Counted from the first letter of the stretch, positions 34,256 through 45,637 are shown. The stretch is DNA of 64,000 nt from Mesorhizobium sp. B4-1-4 (GCF_006439395.2 NZ_CP083950.1:2852001-2916000); one strand, 5' to 3'. Notes: generated by a model from the sequence alone, not told the origin. Program-made: numbers and translations.

Positions 34256-34348
34256 TTATTCTGCCGGTGTTCGTCGTCGCATGGTCAGCGCCCCGCTCCG
34301 CATTGTGCGGCAGCGGCGTCGGGTGCTGGCGGACGCGAAAGCAATCAT
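34256..34348 (-). CDS. candidate Arg-rich leader peptide
   Basis: 30 codons from ATG 34348 to TAA. The peptide holds 'STRRRCRTM' and ends 'MRRRTPAE'; a shorter frame could start at ATG 34282 and give only Met-Arg-Arg-Arg-Thr-Pro-Ala-Glu. Runs of Arg codons (CGA CGC CGC; CGA CGA CGA) next to a terminator are what an attenuator or a drug-stalled leader would need. The ribosome sites of both starts are weak, so coding is unproven. Confidence 0.45.
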   Translation of the reverse strand: MIAFASASTRRRCRTMRSGALTMRRRTPAE

Positions 34349-34450
34349 AGCGCCAAGCTGGAGCACGAAGCGCGGGACGTCAATACCGGCTCATGGCGAA
34401 TACCGCCGTCCGGGCGAAAGAGATAGTCCGCGGGTAACCCGCGTTGCGCT

Positions 34451-35784
<1,334 letters not shown>

Positions 35785-35837
35785 GATGGTCTCCTTCGTT
35801 GGATCGTCGGGTTCGGGCGTGGTGCCGATGGCTTCTG

Positions 35838-36233
35838 TCAAGCCCCGTACTGCGTGTCGGTGACATGCTCCATCCAGTCGACGGCCTTGCCGTCGAGCGC
35901 CTCGGCAATGGCGATGTGGCTCATCGCCGTGGCCGGCGCCGCGCCATGCCAGTGCTTCTCGCCGGGCGCGAACCAGACGATGTCGCCGGGGCGGATCTGC
36001 TCGATCGGCCCACCTTCGCGCTGCACCAGGCCGGCGCCGGACAGGACGATCAGCGTCTGGCCGAGCGGATGCGTATGCCAGGCGGTGCGCGCGCCGGGCT
36101 CGAAGGTGACCGTGGCGCCGCCGACGCGGGCGGGATCGCTGCCCTGGAAGGGAGCATCGATGCGCACCGATCCGGTGAAATACTCCGCCGGGCCTTTCGC
36201 CGAGGCTTGCGAGCCGCTTCGCTTGATTTCCAT
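35838..36233 (-). CDS. cupin domain protein
   Basis: 131 residues with both cupin motifs: '[20 protein letters not shown]' (two His and a Gln in the metal site) and '[19 protein letters not shown]' (final His). Resembles small manganese cupins such as bacterial hydroxynitrile lyases. ATG 36233 with AAGGA nearby. First gene of the operon divergent from LysR. Confidence 0.88.
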   Translation of the reverse strand: MEIKRSGSQASAKGPAEYFTGSVRIDAPFQGSDPARVGGATVTFEPGARTAWHTHPLGQTLIVLSGAGLVQREGGPIEQIRPGDIVWFAPGEKHWHGAAPATAMSHIAIAEALDGKAVDWMEHVTDTQYGA

Positions 36234-36387
36234 GATTTCATTCCTTCTCGATGCCGGTCGGGACATTGCCGCCGGGTCCGCGGGCCGCCGGCTTCGGGCC
36301 GCCCGTTGCGATGGTCTTAATCTAGCGCGTGCGATTGGCCCGGATTAGCTGCTATATACGGCATGTACTTATGAGGAGGATTCATGA

Positions 36388-37281
<894 letters not shown>

Positions 37282-37361
37282 CCGCAGCCCATCTGGACTG
37301 CACCCGCGGTCGTTCTATCTTCCTGGCGGAGCATGATGAGACGAACCCCGGAGCCATCGAC

Positions 37362-37739
37362 GTGACCGAGACCGACCTCTATCGAGGCTATATCGACTGC
37401 CTCAACAATCAGGACTGGCAAAGTCTGCATCGCTTCGTGCATGACGAGGTGCACTATAATGGCGACCGGGTCGGGCTGTCGGGATATCGCGAGATGCTGG
37501 AGCGGGATTTCCGGGACATTCCGGACCTCTATTTCGACGTCCAGCTCATGATCTCCGAGCCGCCTTTCATAGCCAGCCGCCTCCAGTTCAACTGCACCCC
37601 GAAGGGAACCTTCTTCGGCTTGCCCATCAACGGCAAGAAGGTCTCCTTCAGCGAGAACGTCTTCTATGAATTCCTGAACGACCGCATCAGGAACGTCTGG
37701 TCGGTCATCGACAAGGCGGCGATCGAAGCGCAGCTCTAG
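37362..37739 (+). CDS. SnoaL-like (ester cyclase-type) protein
   Basis: 125 residues, NTF2/SnoaL alpha-beta roll: 'LYRGYIDCLNNQDWQSLHRF' at the start, 'HDEVHYNGDRVGLSGYREML', 'RDIPDLYFDVQLMI' and 'SENVFYEFLNDRIRNVWSVI'. Many homologues are cyclases or have no known substrate. Start is GTG 37362 with GGAG eight bases upstream; no ATG fits. It follows LysR by 80 bases. Confidence 0.8.
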   Translation: MTETDLYRGYIDCLNNQDWQSLHRFVHDEVHYNGDRVGLSGYREMLERDFRDIPDLYFDVQLMISEPPFIASRLQFNCTPKGTFFGLPINGKKVSFSENVFYEFLNDRIRNVWSVIDKAAIEAQL

Positions 37740-37771
37740 TCTCGGCATGTTCGCCCCAGATCCGGAGCATT

Positions 37772-37952
37772 AGCGCCGCCCCTCATCGCCCTGCCGGGCA
37801 CTTCTCCCCATATAGTGACGGGGAGAAGGACGCTCTCATCGCGATTTCGCCAACCATCAGTGTTGCAGGAAGGGCGCCGAGGTCGTGGCCAGTTTCCTTC
37901 TCCCCGTTCCTATACGGGGAGAAGGTGCCGGCAGGCGGATGAGGGGTCGCGC
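37772..37952. repeat. compound RIME-type repeat
   Basis: Inverted pair: left unit 37772-37831 and right unit 37892-37952, both with the ACGGGGAGAAGG stem, around a centre holding 'TTTCGCCAACCATCAGTG' and 'GGGCGCCGAGG', the reverse complement of the centres at about 31912 and 45730. Confidence 0.82.
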
Positions 37953-38032
37953 CAGCCTTGGCTATTGCCAAGATCGTTCGTAAAAATCGATCATTATAAC
38001 GAAAATAATTCGTTGGAAAGATTGATCGTGAA

Positions 38033-39133
38033 ATGACATTCTCCGGTACACTCGCCTGGAGAATTGCATTGTCTTCCCTGACCCGCATAGCGAACGATAT
38101 TCCGAAAAGCACGATTTCCGCCGATCTGGCCGCTGGGCGCAAACGCCTCGATTCGGTTTGGAACGGCATCATCCCCGGCATCGTGCTGGTGGCGATGATC
38201 TCCGCCGTCGCCTTCTCGGCGCGCAGTGTCTCGGGCTTTGCCCTGTTCAGCCCGATGATCCTGGCCGTCGTCGCCGGCATGGTCTACTCCAACGTGCTCG
38301 GCACGCCGGCGCATGCCAAGGCCGGCATCGCCTTCTCGCAAAAGCGCCTGCTGCGCTTCGCCATCGTGCTGCTCGGCTTCCAGCTGACGCTCGGCCAGGT
38401 CGTCGCGATCGGCGCCAGCGGCGTTGGTATCGTCGCGCTGACCCTTGGCGCCACCTTCCTCTTCACCATCACGCTTGGGCGACTGATCGGCGTCGACGCC
38501 AAGCTGGCGCAGCTGATTGCCGCCGGCACCTCGATCTGCGGCGCCTCGGCGATCGTGGCCATTAACATCGTCACCGATGCGCGCGACGAGGACGTCACCT
38601 ATGCCGTCGCTTCGATCACGCTGTTCGGCACCGTCGCCATGCTCGGCTTCCCGCTGCTGGCGCCGCTGCTTGGCCTCGACCAGCACGCCTTCGGTCTCTG
38701 GGCCGGCGCCTCGATCCATGAGGTGGCGCAGGTCATCGGCGCCGGCTTCCAGAACGGCACCCAGTCCGGCGAGATCGCCACCGTCGCCAAGCTCACCCGC
38801 GTCGCCATGCTGGCGCCGATGGTCATCGCGCTCGGCCTGATGGCACGCCGCAAGAGCAGCGGCGACCAGTCGGCTGCGCGGCCGCCCATGCCATGGTTCG
38901 TCGCCGCCTTTGTCGCCGTCGTGGCGCTGAACAGCCTTGTCGCCATACCCGTCGAGTTGAAGCAGGCGATGGCGCTCGCCACCACCATCATGCTCACCAT
39001 GGGTCTTGCCGCCATGGGCCTGCAGGCCGACATCTCACAACTGCGCTCGCGCGGCCTGCGCCCGCTGGCGCTCGCCTTCTCGGCGTTCCTGTTCATCGGC
39101 TGCTTCAGCCTGATGCTGGTGAAGCTGGTCTGA
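38033..39133 (+). CDS. YeiH-family putative sulfate/sulfite exporter
   Basis: 366 residues, about ten membrane helices. '[20 protein letters not shown]', '[16 protein letters not shown]' and '[18 protein letters not shown]' are hallmark motifs of the UPF0324/YeiH family. Members have been proposed to export sulfite or related anions; transport has rarely been shown. ATG 38033 has no good ribosome site, and the first 40 residues are poorly conserved-looking, so a later start is possible. Eight bases separate its stop from the convergent fRMsr gene. Confidence 0.87.
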   Translation: MTFSGTLAWRIALSSLTRIANDIPKSTISADLAAGRKRLDSVWNGIIPGIVLVAMISAVAFSARSVSGFALFSPMILAVVAGMVYSNVLGTPAHAKAGIAFSQKRLLRFAIVLLGFQLTLGQVVAIGASGVGIVALTLGATFLFTITLGRLIGVDAKLAQLIAAGTSICGASAIVAINIVTDARDEDVTYAVASITLFGTVAMLGFPLLAPLLGLDQHAFGLWAGASIHEVAQVIGAGFQNGTQSGEIATVAKLTRVAMLAPMVIALGLMARRKSSGDQSAARPPMPWFVAAFVAVVALNSLVAIPVELKQAMALATTIMLTMGLAAMGLQADISQLRSRGLRPLALAFSAFLFIGCFSLMLVKLV

Positions 39134-39140
39134 GCAGCCG

Positions 39141-39638
39141 TCACTCCTCGAACGAGCTCGCCGCGACATAGAGCGCCGCGAGCTTTTCGATGCCGGCCTG
39201 GTCTTCGGCGTCGAAACGGCCCGGCGTCGGGCTGTCGAGATCGAGCACGCCGAAGACGCCGTCATTGTCTTCCAGAAGCACGACCAGTTCCGAGCGCGAG
39301 TCGGCGTCGCAGGCGATGTGGCCGGGGAAATCATGCACGTCCTTGATCAGCATCGATGTGCCGAGCTCGACCGCGGTCCCGCACACGCCCTTGCCGACGG
39401 CGATGCGCACGCAGGCCGGCTTGCCCTGGAACGGCCCCAGCACCAGTTCCTCGTCCGAGGCCAGGAAATAGAAGCCGGCCCAGTTGAGGTCGGGCACCAT
39501 CTGGAAGATCAGCGCCGCGGTGTTGGCGGCGTTGGCGATCGAGTCCTCCTCGCCCTCGAGCAGCCCCTTCAGCTGCGCCGCCAGATCGCGGTAGAACGCC
39601 GGCTTGTCCGAGGTGTCGATGGCCTTGGCCGCAAACAT
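39141..39638 (-). CDS. GAF-type free methionine-(R)-sulfoxide reductase
   Basis: 165 residues, single GAF domain like yeast/E. coli fRMsr: 'PDLNWAGFYFLASDEELVLG', 'GKPACVRIAVGKGVCGTAVE' with two of the catalytic Cys, and 'HIACDADSRSELVVLL' with the third Cys. Repairs free oxidised methionine with thioredoxin. ATG 39638 with GGAGA upstream. Confidence 0.9.
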   Translation of the reverse strand: MFAAKAIDTSDKPAFYRDLAAQLKGLLEGEEDSIANAANTAALIFQMVPDLNWAGFYFLASDEELVLGPFQGKPACVRIAVGKGVCGTAVELGTSMLIKDVHDFPGHIACDADSRSELVVLLEDNDGVFGVLDLDSPTPGRFDAEDQAGIEKLAALYVAASSFEE

Positions 39639-39768
39639 GGCTTGTCTCCGTAGGAAATCAGCGGTTCCGTTTCCGCAACTCTGCACCAAACGAGCACCGG
39701 ATCATATAGCGCCACGCACGATCTGTGTTGATGTCATCGCACTGTGCCGCTTATATGTCAGTGCTGGT

Positions 39769-40077
39769 TCACTCCGGCCACTCTTCGGGCTGCCAGTCGC
39801 GCGACGTGTGGATTACCCGAACGATGGAAATGAACTCCCGCCCCGCCTGCATGGTGAGCGAATAAGCGATGATGTATGGCAAGCCGGTGACGACTTTCTC
39901 ATAGCTGCCGGACACGCGCCCCGGCCGCCCGGTCGGCATTTTTCCAAGGGCTGTGCCGGCACCGCGAATAAGATCCGCAACACGGCGTGCGGCCACCGGA
40001 TTGTCGGCGGCGATATAGGCAAGTTGCTGCTTGAGGTCGTCCAGTGCCTCGCGCGACCATTGAACGGGCCGAGTCAT
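39769..40077 (-). CDS. ParE/RelE-family toxin
   Basis: 102 residues: 'WSREALDDLKQQLAYIAADN', 'LGKMPTGRPGRVSGSYE' and 'LPYIIAYSLT' followed by 'IVRVIHTSRDW', the ParE-type layout. Would poison gyrase or (RelE-like) translation. Start ATG 40077 overlaps the antitoxin stop by four bases. Confidence 0.88.
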   Translation of the reverse strand: MTRPVQWSREALDDLKQQLAYIAADNPVAARRVADLIRGAGTALGKMPTGRPGRVSGSYEKVVTGLPYIIAYSLTMQAGREFISIVRVIHTSRDWQPEEWPE

Positions 40078-40331
40078 CCCTTGCCCTTGGCAGCATCGAT
40101 GACGGCATGGAGCTCCGCCATCGCTTCATCATGGGGAACCACGCGACCGGCCGCGACATCAGCCATACCGCGTTTGATCCCGTCGACAATTGAAAGTTCT
40201 CGTTCGACATAGGCGGAAACGGCTTCGGCCGCGAGATAGGATTTGCTGCGTCGGGTGTTCGTCGCCAGCCGGCCGAGTTTTTCCTTGATTTCCGGCGTAA
40301 CGCGGATCGTCATGGTGGTGCTAGCTGTCAT
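40074..40331 (-). CDS. ribbon-helix-helix antitoxin
   Basis: 85 residues: an N-terminal RHH ('TTMTIRVTPEIKEKLGRLA', 'RRSKSYLAAEAVSAYVEREL') and a C-terminal toxin-binding helix with 'GMADVAAGRVVPHDEAMAEL'. Binds DNA as dimers at its own promoter. ATG 40331 with GAGG nine bases upstream; an in-frame ATG at 40361 is less likely. First gene of the toxin-antitoxin operon. Confidence 0.88.
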   Translation of the reverse strand: MTASTTMTIRVTPEIKEKLGRLATNTRRSKSYLAAEAVSAYVERELSIVDGIKRGMADVAAGRVVPHDEAMAELHAVIDAAKGKG

Positions 40332-40502
40332 AGTGAAAGCCTCGTGTTTAACTGTGTACATACTGGCGCAAAATGACTTTGAAAACCAGACCTGTGCCGA
40401 CCGACGGCGAAATCCGCCGCTGACGCGCGATATGACGCTGGCGCACGATGGCAGACCGATGAGCCGCCGTGCGGCTGGCCGCCTCGCGAAAGGCCTGAAA
40501 GC

Positions 40503-41747
40503 CTACGCCGCCTTCCGGACCTCGATCGTCAGATGCGACAACGACCGGAACCGCGCCAGCCGGCTGCGATAGTAATCCTGTTGCCGGCGCGTCCGCGTCA
40601 CCACCGAGATGATGGCGCCGAGATGGCCCGGCCCGAGCCGCCACAGATGCAGGTCTGCAAGCTGGTCGCCTTCGCTCTCGATGGTCCGGCGCAGGCTTTC
40701 GGCCATGCCGCGGTCGGGGTTCATGTCGAGCAGGACGGCGCTGGTGTCCCGGATCAGTCCCAGCGCCCAGCTGGCAATGACCACCGCGCCGGCAATGCCG
40801 GCAACCGGGTCCATCCACAGCCAGCCGAAGGCTCGGGCCAGGATCAGGCCGATGATGACCAGCACGGACACCGCCGCGTCGGCGACGACATGGATCACGG
40901 CGGCGCGCATGTTGTTGTCATGCGTGGCCTTGCCGTGCGCATGCTCATGTTCCTCGAACAGGACCGGATAGGTCTGCCCGCCGATCCTGACATTTGCCTC
41001 GAAGGCATGCGGCTCGGGAATCGCCTCGATGGATTCCAGGCCATCGCCCAGACCCCTGAAGGCGAAGCTCTGCCGGGCACCATCCGACCGCACCGTTTCT
41101 ATCGAGACGGACGACGAAGCAAGCGCCACGCCCGATTGAGAATGGAGCCGGAAGCGCGGCGGCACGCCCTCCTCGAACACTTCCAGCACGACCTCGCCAT
41201 CCGCCGTGGCGATCCGACGCCTCTCGTCATGTCCGTGCGCGGTCGCGTGCTCATGACCGTGGCCATGCCCATGATCATGACCGCCGCCGAGCAGCCATGC
41301 GCTGGCAATGTTGACGGCAAGGCCAAGGCAGGCGACCGGGATGGCCTCGGCGAAATGGATCGCCACGGGCGTATGGAGGCGCATGACGGATTCGTAGCCG
41401 ATCAGCAATGCGATCATGGCCAGGATGATGGCGCTGGTGAAGCCGGCGAGGTCGCCGAGCTTGCCGGTGCCGAAGGTGAAGCGCTGGTCGCTGGCATGCC
41501 GGCGCGCATAGGTATAGGCAAGCGCCGCCAGAAGCAGCGCACCGGCATGCGTGCTCATGTGCAGCCCGTCTGCGACAAGGGCGATCGAGCCGAACAGAAA
41601 GCCGCCGACGATCTCGGCCACCATCATGGCCGCGCAGAGCCAGATCACCGCCCAGGTCTTGCCTTCGCTCTTCCGGTGTTCCTCGCCCAGGAACATATGG
41701 CTGTGGAAAGCCGCTGCGCTGTTGGCTTCGGTCATGGCGGAACTCAT
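40503..41747 (-). CDS. dmeF: CDF-family Co/Ni exporter DmeF
   Basis: 414 residues. Six membrane helices interrupted by a long His-rich loop ('GGGHDHGHGHGHEHATAHGH', about residues 155-175) and a cytosolic C-terminal domain. The first helices carry 'SIALVADGLHMSTHAGALLL', where His-x3-Asp-type residues bind the metal, and 'AAVIHVVADAAVSVLVI' gives the second set. DmeF exports cobalt and nickel in rhizobia. Its start overlaps dmeR by four bases. The roughly 60-residue segment after the His loop is typical of DmeF and absent from plain CzcD. Confidence 0.93.
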   Translation of the reverse strand: MSSAMTEANSAAAFHSHMFLGEEHRKSEGKTWAVIWLCAAMMVAEIVGGFLFGSIALVADGLHMSTHAGALLLAALAYTYARRHASDQRFTFGTGKLGDLAGFTSAIILAMIALLIGYESVMRLHTPVAIHFAEAIPVACLGLAVNIASAWLLGGGHDHGHGHGHEHATAHGHDERRRIATADGEVVLEVFEEGVPPRFRLHSQSGVALASSSVSIETVRSDGARQSFAFRGLGDGLESIEAIPEPHAFEANVRIGGQTYPVLFEEHEHAHGKATHDNNMRAAVIHVVADAAVSVLVIIGLILARAFGWLWMDPVAGIAGAVVIASWALGLIRDTSAVLLDMNPDRGMAESLRRTIESEGDQLADLHLWRLGPGHLGAIISVVTRTRRQQDYYRSRLARFRSLSHLTIEVRKAA

Positions 41748-42022
41748 TTCACATAGGTGCGGACGACATCGAGCAACTGCTCGACCGCTTCGCTGTTGAG
41801 CGCGCCGGGGTGGCGCTCGGAATCGACGAGATGCGTGCGCACATGATCCTCGATCACCTCGCCCATAAGCCCGGTCATTGCGCCGCGCGCGCCGGCGATG
41901 AGATGCATGACCGCCTCGCAGCCGGCCTCGCTGTCGAGAGCCCGCTCGATGGCTTCGACCTGCCCCCTGATGCGGCGCACGCGCGCCAGAAGCTTCTGCT
42001 TTTCCCGGATCGTATGTGTCAT
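41744..42022 (-). CDS. dmeR: metal-sensing repressor DmeR (RcnR/CsoR family)
   Basis: 92 residues, all-helical DUF156: 'LLARVRRIRGQVEAIERALD', 'CEAVMHLIAGARGAMTGLMG' (Cys, His) and 'EDHVRTHLVDSERH' (His ligands). This set of His and one Cys fits a Ni/Co sensor as in RcnR. ATG 42022. It shares a transcript with dmeF. Confidence 0.92.
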   Translation of the reverse strand: MTHTIREKQKLLARVRRIRGQVEAIERALDSEAGCEAVMHLIAGARGAMTGLMGEVIEDHVRTHLVDSERHPGALNSEAVEQLLDVVRTYVK

Positions 42023-42037
42023 GCCGCCCGGCTTAGC

Positions 42038-42054
42038 ATAGCCCCCTACCCTAT
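42038..42054. promoter_or_regulatory. DmeR operator
   Basis: ATAGCCCCCTACCCTAT (minus strand ATAGGGTAGGGGGCTAT): AT-rich ends flanking G tracts, as in RcnR/DmeR binding sites, placed 16 bases before the dmeR start. Confidence 0.7.
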
Positions 42055-42294
42055 ACAATGAGGTGAGCAGTCCGCCCCTCGCAATCATGGGTGCCCGGCA
42101 TGCCGGGACTGATGGACTGGCGTGCCAAAATGATTTGCGACCGGCACGAAATATTCGAAAATATCATTTCGGCATCCGCTTTGCCGCGATCCGCGGACCG
42201 CCAAATATTTCAAAAATTTGAATTTTATCGGCCGAGCGCCTATTTATCCGACAAGTTCGTTTCCGCGTTTTTCTGCATGAAGGAGATTTGTTCG

Positions 42295-42528
42295 ATGGCT
42301 GATGGCAACCAGACTCTAATGGCGAAAGCCGAAGCTCGTTTTGTCGACAAGCAGAAGAAGACCGCGGAGCGCAGCAAGGCGACCGCCGAATACATCTCCG
42401 AAGCGCGCGCCAGGGAGATCAAGACGGCAAGACTGAGGCAGTTGCGGCTGGCCAAGGAAGAGGCCGATCGGATGGCGGAAGCTGAGAACCAGGCGCCGAA
42501 GAAGAAACGGGCGGTGAAAAAGGCCTAG
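42295..42528 (+). CDS. small Lys/Arg-rich helical protein
   Basis: 77 residues, nearly all helix-forming and strongly charged ('AEARFVDKQKKTAERSK', 'EIKTARLRQLRLAKEEADRM'), ending in a Lys run. It resembles short basic proteins common in Rhizobiales without assigned role. ATG 42295 is preceded by AAGGAG at ten bases; the upstream 200 bases are AT-rich with several TTTCGAAAAT-like palindromic stretches, so a strong promoter may lie there. Confidence 0.65.
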   Translation: MADGNQTLMAKAEARFVDKQKKTAERSKATAEYISEARAREIKTARLRQLRLAKEEADRMAEAENQAPKKKRAVKKA

Positions 42529-42594
42529 GAGGACTTCCAGAAGGGTGTGAAGCCGCCCGGAATTGCGTCGGAGCATAGAGCCCAGGAGGCCAAG

Positions 42595-42861
42595 ATGAGC
42601 CTGACCTTTCCCAATCGCAGCCGCAGCTATGACGAAGCCGGCAACCGCATCCGGTTCGTCGGCCATGACGGCATGTTCCAGATATCCTTTTCCGTCGCCG
42701 CCGATGCGATGTCGAAGATAAAGCCATCGACCGTGGCCAACGAGGCGGGCTACCTGGCCACGTTCGACGCCGAGGGCAGCGCCATCCGGGACGTGGCGTC
42801 GAAAGCCTACGACCGCACCCGCAAGAGCCTGTATGTGCTGACGGCCGACGATTTCCGCTGA
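42595..42861 (+). CDS. DUF1488 family protein
   Basis: 88 residues. 'SLTFPNRSRSYDEAGNRIRF' followed by 'GHDGMFQISFSVAADAM' is the DUF1488 pattern. Small cytoplasmic protein of unknown function. ATG 42595 with AGGAGG six bases upstream. A tRNA-like gene lies on the other strand seven bases after its stop. Confidence 0.82.
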   Translation: MSLTFPNRSRSYDEAGNRIRFVGHDGMFQISFSVAADAMSKIKPSTVANEAGYLATFDAEGSAIRDVASKAYDRTRKSLYVLTADDFR

Positions 42862-42867
42862 GAATGT

Positions 42868-42943
42868 TGGAGGCCTCGCCTCGGGATCGAACCGAGGCTT
42901 CAGAGATTTGCCGTCTCCAGCGTAGCCGCTCCGCCACGAGGCC
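42868..42943 (-). tRNA. tRNA-Cys(GCA)-like gene, aberrant
   Basis: 76 bases ending in encoded CCA. Acceptor GGCCTCG/CGAGGCC pairs fully, discriminator is T as in tRNA-Cys. The D arm is GCG...CGC, the anticodon stem GGAGA/TCTCT, and the T loop TTCGATC. The anticodon loop is CGGCAAA: GCA sits at positions 34-36 but position 33 is G, not the near-universal T. One extra G lies between the T stem and the acceptor stem. A possible promoter is in the AT-rich stretch near 42970-43000. It may be a pseudo-tRNA or a specialised one. Confidence 0.6.
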
Positions 42944-43131
42944 ATGGCGATCGACCTAGCGGATAAATGTTTGCAGAAAAGTTAAGCTCGAAGGCCTGTT
43001 TTGTCGGCACGTTGCGAAATGTCTGCCAGGCGAACAATTGGCCAGCGAAACAGCGGCCCGGCGAGTCGGCCGCAGCTCTAATTCACAGCTCTAACTCTCT
43101 GTTTTTACGCAATTCCGGGCGGGCTCCACCG

Positions 43132-44193
43132 TCACGCCGCGACGCTGCGGCCTTTCACGTCGGCTTCCGCCTTGAAGATGCGGAACGTGTTGCGGCCCGC
43201 CGCCTTGGCCGCATAGAGCGCGGTGTCGGCTTGTGCGAACAGGTCGCATGGCGTGTCCGTTCCGGCGAAGGCGATGCCGACCGAAGCGCCCAGTCTCAGC
43301 GACTGGCCGCGGACCGCGACCGGGCTGCCCATCGCCTCGACGATGCGGCGCGCCATGCCGGAGACGGCACCCCGGTCGAGATGCGGGCCAAGCAGCACCG
43401 CGAATTCGTCACCGCCGACACGCGCCACCAGGTCCGCCTCGCCGCAGCCGCCGGCAAGCCGTTCGGCGGCTGCCTTCAGGCACTCATCGCCGACGACATG
43501 GCCGAACGTGTCGTTGACGGCCTTGAAGCCGTCGAGATCGATCAGAAGCAGCGCGCCGAGCGGACGGTCTTCGTCGGCATGCGCGAGCCGCGCCTGGAAG
43601 CGGGCGCGATTGGCGAGCCCGGTCATGGCATCGAATTCGGCGAGGTAGCGCATCCGGTCCGACAATATCTTTTCCTCGGTGATGTCCTGCTTCATGCCGA
43701 AGATACGCACCGGCACGCCGTCCTCGCACTCGACCGTCGCGGTGATGCGGATCCAGCGGCTGCGGCCGGCGAAGGTGGTGATCTCGGCGTCGAGGGTGAA
43801 GCCGCTGCGCTCGACAATCGCGCGGCTGCGCAGGCTGTCCAGTGCCTTGCGTGACTCCGCCGGATAGCACTTGATGATCTCGCTCCGGTCGAGTGCGGCG
43901 CCGCGCGGCAAATCGAACAGATCATAGACCACGTCGGTCCAGTGCAATTGTTCGCCGGGCAGGCTGCACTCCCACACGCCGAGGCGCGCGGCGACCGATG
44001 CGCGGTCGAAAATCTTGCGGCTGTGCGCCAGCGAAACCTCCTGCCTGGCGATCAGTGCGGCCTGTGCCGCGACTTCCGCCTTGAGGCTGGCGATGGTGGC
44101 GGCATCGCGGCGGCGCTCGCCGGCACTGTCACGCCCTCCCCGGCTGCCGGGCTGCGATGCCGGGCCTTTGGGAGTGTATGACGTATTGGACAT
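43132..44193 (-). CDS. PAS-GGDEF diguanylate cyclase
   Basis: 353 residues, soluble. A short coiled coil (residues 30-60), a PAS domain (about 65-185; 'LGVWECSLPGEQLHWTDVVY'), then GGDEF (about 190-350) with 'FDAMTGLANRARFQARL', 'LIDLDGFKAVNDTFGHVVGD' and intact 'ARVGGDEFAVLLG'. No RxxD inhibitory site is seen at the usual place. Likely makes cyclic di-GMP. ATG with AGGAG before it. Confidence 0.9.
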   Translation of the reverse strand: MSNTSYTPKGPASQPGSRGGRDSAGERRRDAATIASLKAEVAAQAALIARQEVSLAHSRKIFDRASVAARLGVWECSLPGEQLHWTDVVYDLFDLPRGAALDRSEIIKCYPAESRKALDSLRSRAIVERSGFTLDAEITTFAGRSRWIRITATVECEDGVPVRIFGMKQDITEEKILSDRMRYLAEFDAMTGLANRARFQARLAHADEDRPLGALLLIDLDGFKAVNDTFGHVVGDECLKAAAERLAGGCGEADLVARVGGDEFAVLLGPHLDRGAVSGMARRIVEAMGSPVAVRGQSLRLGASVGIAFAGTDTPCDLFAQADTALYAAKAAGRNTFRIFKAEADVKGRSVAA

Positions 44194-44335
44194 GGCTTAG
44201 CTCCTGGCGGGCCACCACCATGGCGCAACAGCCCTTAAAACTTCGCTGACGGCGAATTGGTCTCGGAGACCTCACTGAGTTCTAACTCCGGGACGGCTGA
44301 GGCGGCCGCAACGCTTCGGGCCGTTTGGAGCTCGG

Positions 44336-45445
44336 CTACTTCGGGCTCGATTGGGCGATGGCGGCGGACAATGCCGGTTTGGGCGCGACTGCGCTCGGTG
44401 CCGGTTGCCGAGCGCTCCCGTCGATATGCGCCCAGCCCGGCCGCTCGAACAGGAACATGCCGAAACCGATGCGTTTGACGATGAAGTAGAGAACGACCGG
44501 GCTGATGGTCGAGACCAGAAGCACCGCCAGGCTGAGCATGCCTGTGTCGGTCAGGAGGCCGCTTGCCAGCGCCGCGCCGCGGAAGAGCGACATCGGGATG
44601 ATGAAGGCGACATAGACGACCAGCGAATGTTCGCCGAGCCACCGCAGCCATTCCATGGCTGGGAATTTGGACAGGAAGCCGCCAAGCACGCAAAGCGCCA
44701 CCGCGCCGGCGACGGCCAGGGTGAGGTGCAACGGCGGCCACGCCGCCAGCCCCATCTGCATGCCGACCGGCTGAAGGGCATAACCCGGTGAATAGACGAG
44801 CAGGCCGTTGACGATCGCCCACAAGGCCAGGCCGATGACGGCCAGCGTCGGGCGGCCTCGCGTCCATTCGACGAGCCGGAACACAAAGGGCGCCAGCACG
44901 AAGCCGAGGTAGAAGAACACGAAATAGGCCGCGAATTGTTCGACCGCATAGCTCTCTGGGCGCGGCGCCCACATCTGCAGGGCGGCAGCGATCGGGGTGA
45001 CGATCCAGGCGGGCACGCGGAACTGCCGCAGCAGCTTCGCCGTAAGGCCGAACACCGCCAGCATGTAGATGAACCACAGCACGCCATAGGGCTGGACGAC
45101 AGCCATTGCCAGGTCGTGCAGCATGCCGCCGGGATCCCGGCTGAAGATGCCGATCTTCAGCCCGATCGAGATGATCGCCCACAGCACATAGAAATAGAGA
45201 TAGTGGACGACGCGGCGGTCGATATAGCGCCGCCACGGCCGGTCGATGACCTGCGACAGGAAAAGCCCGGAGATCAGGAAGAATTCCGGCATGCGAAACG
45301 GCGTCGCGAAGCCGATGACATAGTGGAGGAAGCCGACGCCGCCCGTGTACTCGCCGGTGTTGTAGGCCGAGTACATCATCACCACGAGGATGATCGAAAG
45401 GCCTTTGGCCGTGTCCACCCACGGCATGCGCATCGGGCTGTTCAT
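44336..45445 (-). CDS. acyltransferase 3 family membrane protein
   Basis: 369 residues, about ten membrane helices. The start 'MPWVDTAKGLSIILVVMMY' and 'RMPEFFLISGLFLSQV' are signature regions of membrane acyltransferases (OpgC/OafA/NodX group) that modify surface glycans with acyl groups. The C-terminus is an Ala/Pro-rich tail. Stand-alone gene; target unknown. ATG 45445 with a weak ribosome site. Confidence 0.87.
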   Translation of the reverse strand: MNSPMRMPWVDTAKGLSIILVVMMYSAYNTGEYTGGVGFLHYVIGFATPFRMPEFFLISGLFLSQVIDRPWRRYIDRRVVHYLYFYVLWAIISIGLKIGIFSRDPGGMLHDLAMAVVQPYGVLWFIYMLAVFGLTAKLLRQFRVPAWIVTPIAAALQMWAPRPESYAVEQFAAYFVFFYLGFVLAPFVFRLVEWTRGRPTLAVIGLALWAIVNGLLVYSPGYALQPVGMQMGLAAWPPLHLTLAVAGAVALCVLGGFLSKFPAMEWLRWLGEHSLVVYVAFIIPMSLFRGAALASGLLTDTGMLSLAVLLVSTISPVVLYFIVKRIGFGMFLFERPGWAHIDGSARQPAPSAVAPKPALSAAIAQSSPK

Positions 45446-45637
45446 GGCGAATCCATCTGGAGCCGGCCAATCCGGCCAGCCATCATCCGGCGATATCTAG
45501 CACCATCAAGCTTCCCAGATCGTAAACGCGCCTGTCTTCGCGGCGCGGTGGCGAATCCCTATTGGCCGCAGCCACTCGGCATGTCCGACATGCCGAGCGC
45601 TCGGGCCTCGAAATGATCGGCAATCTCGGCCGTGGGC

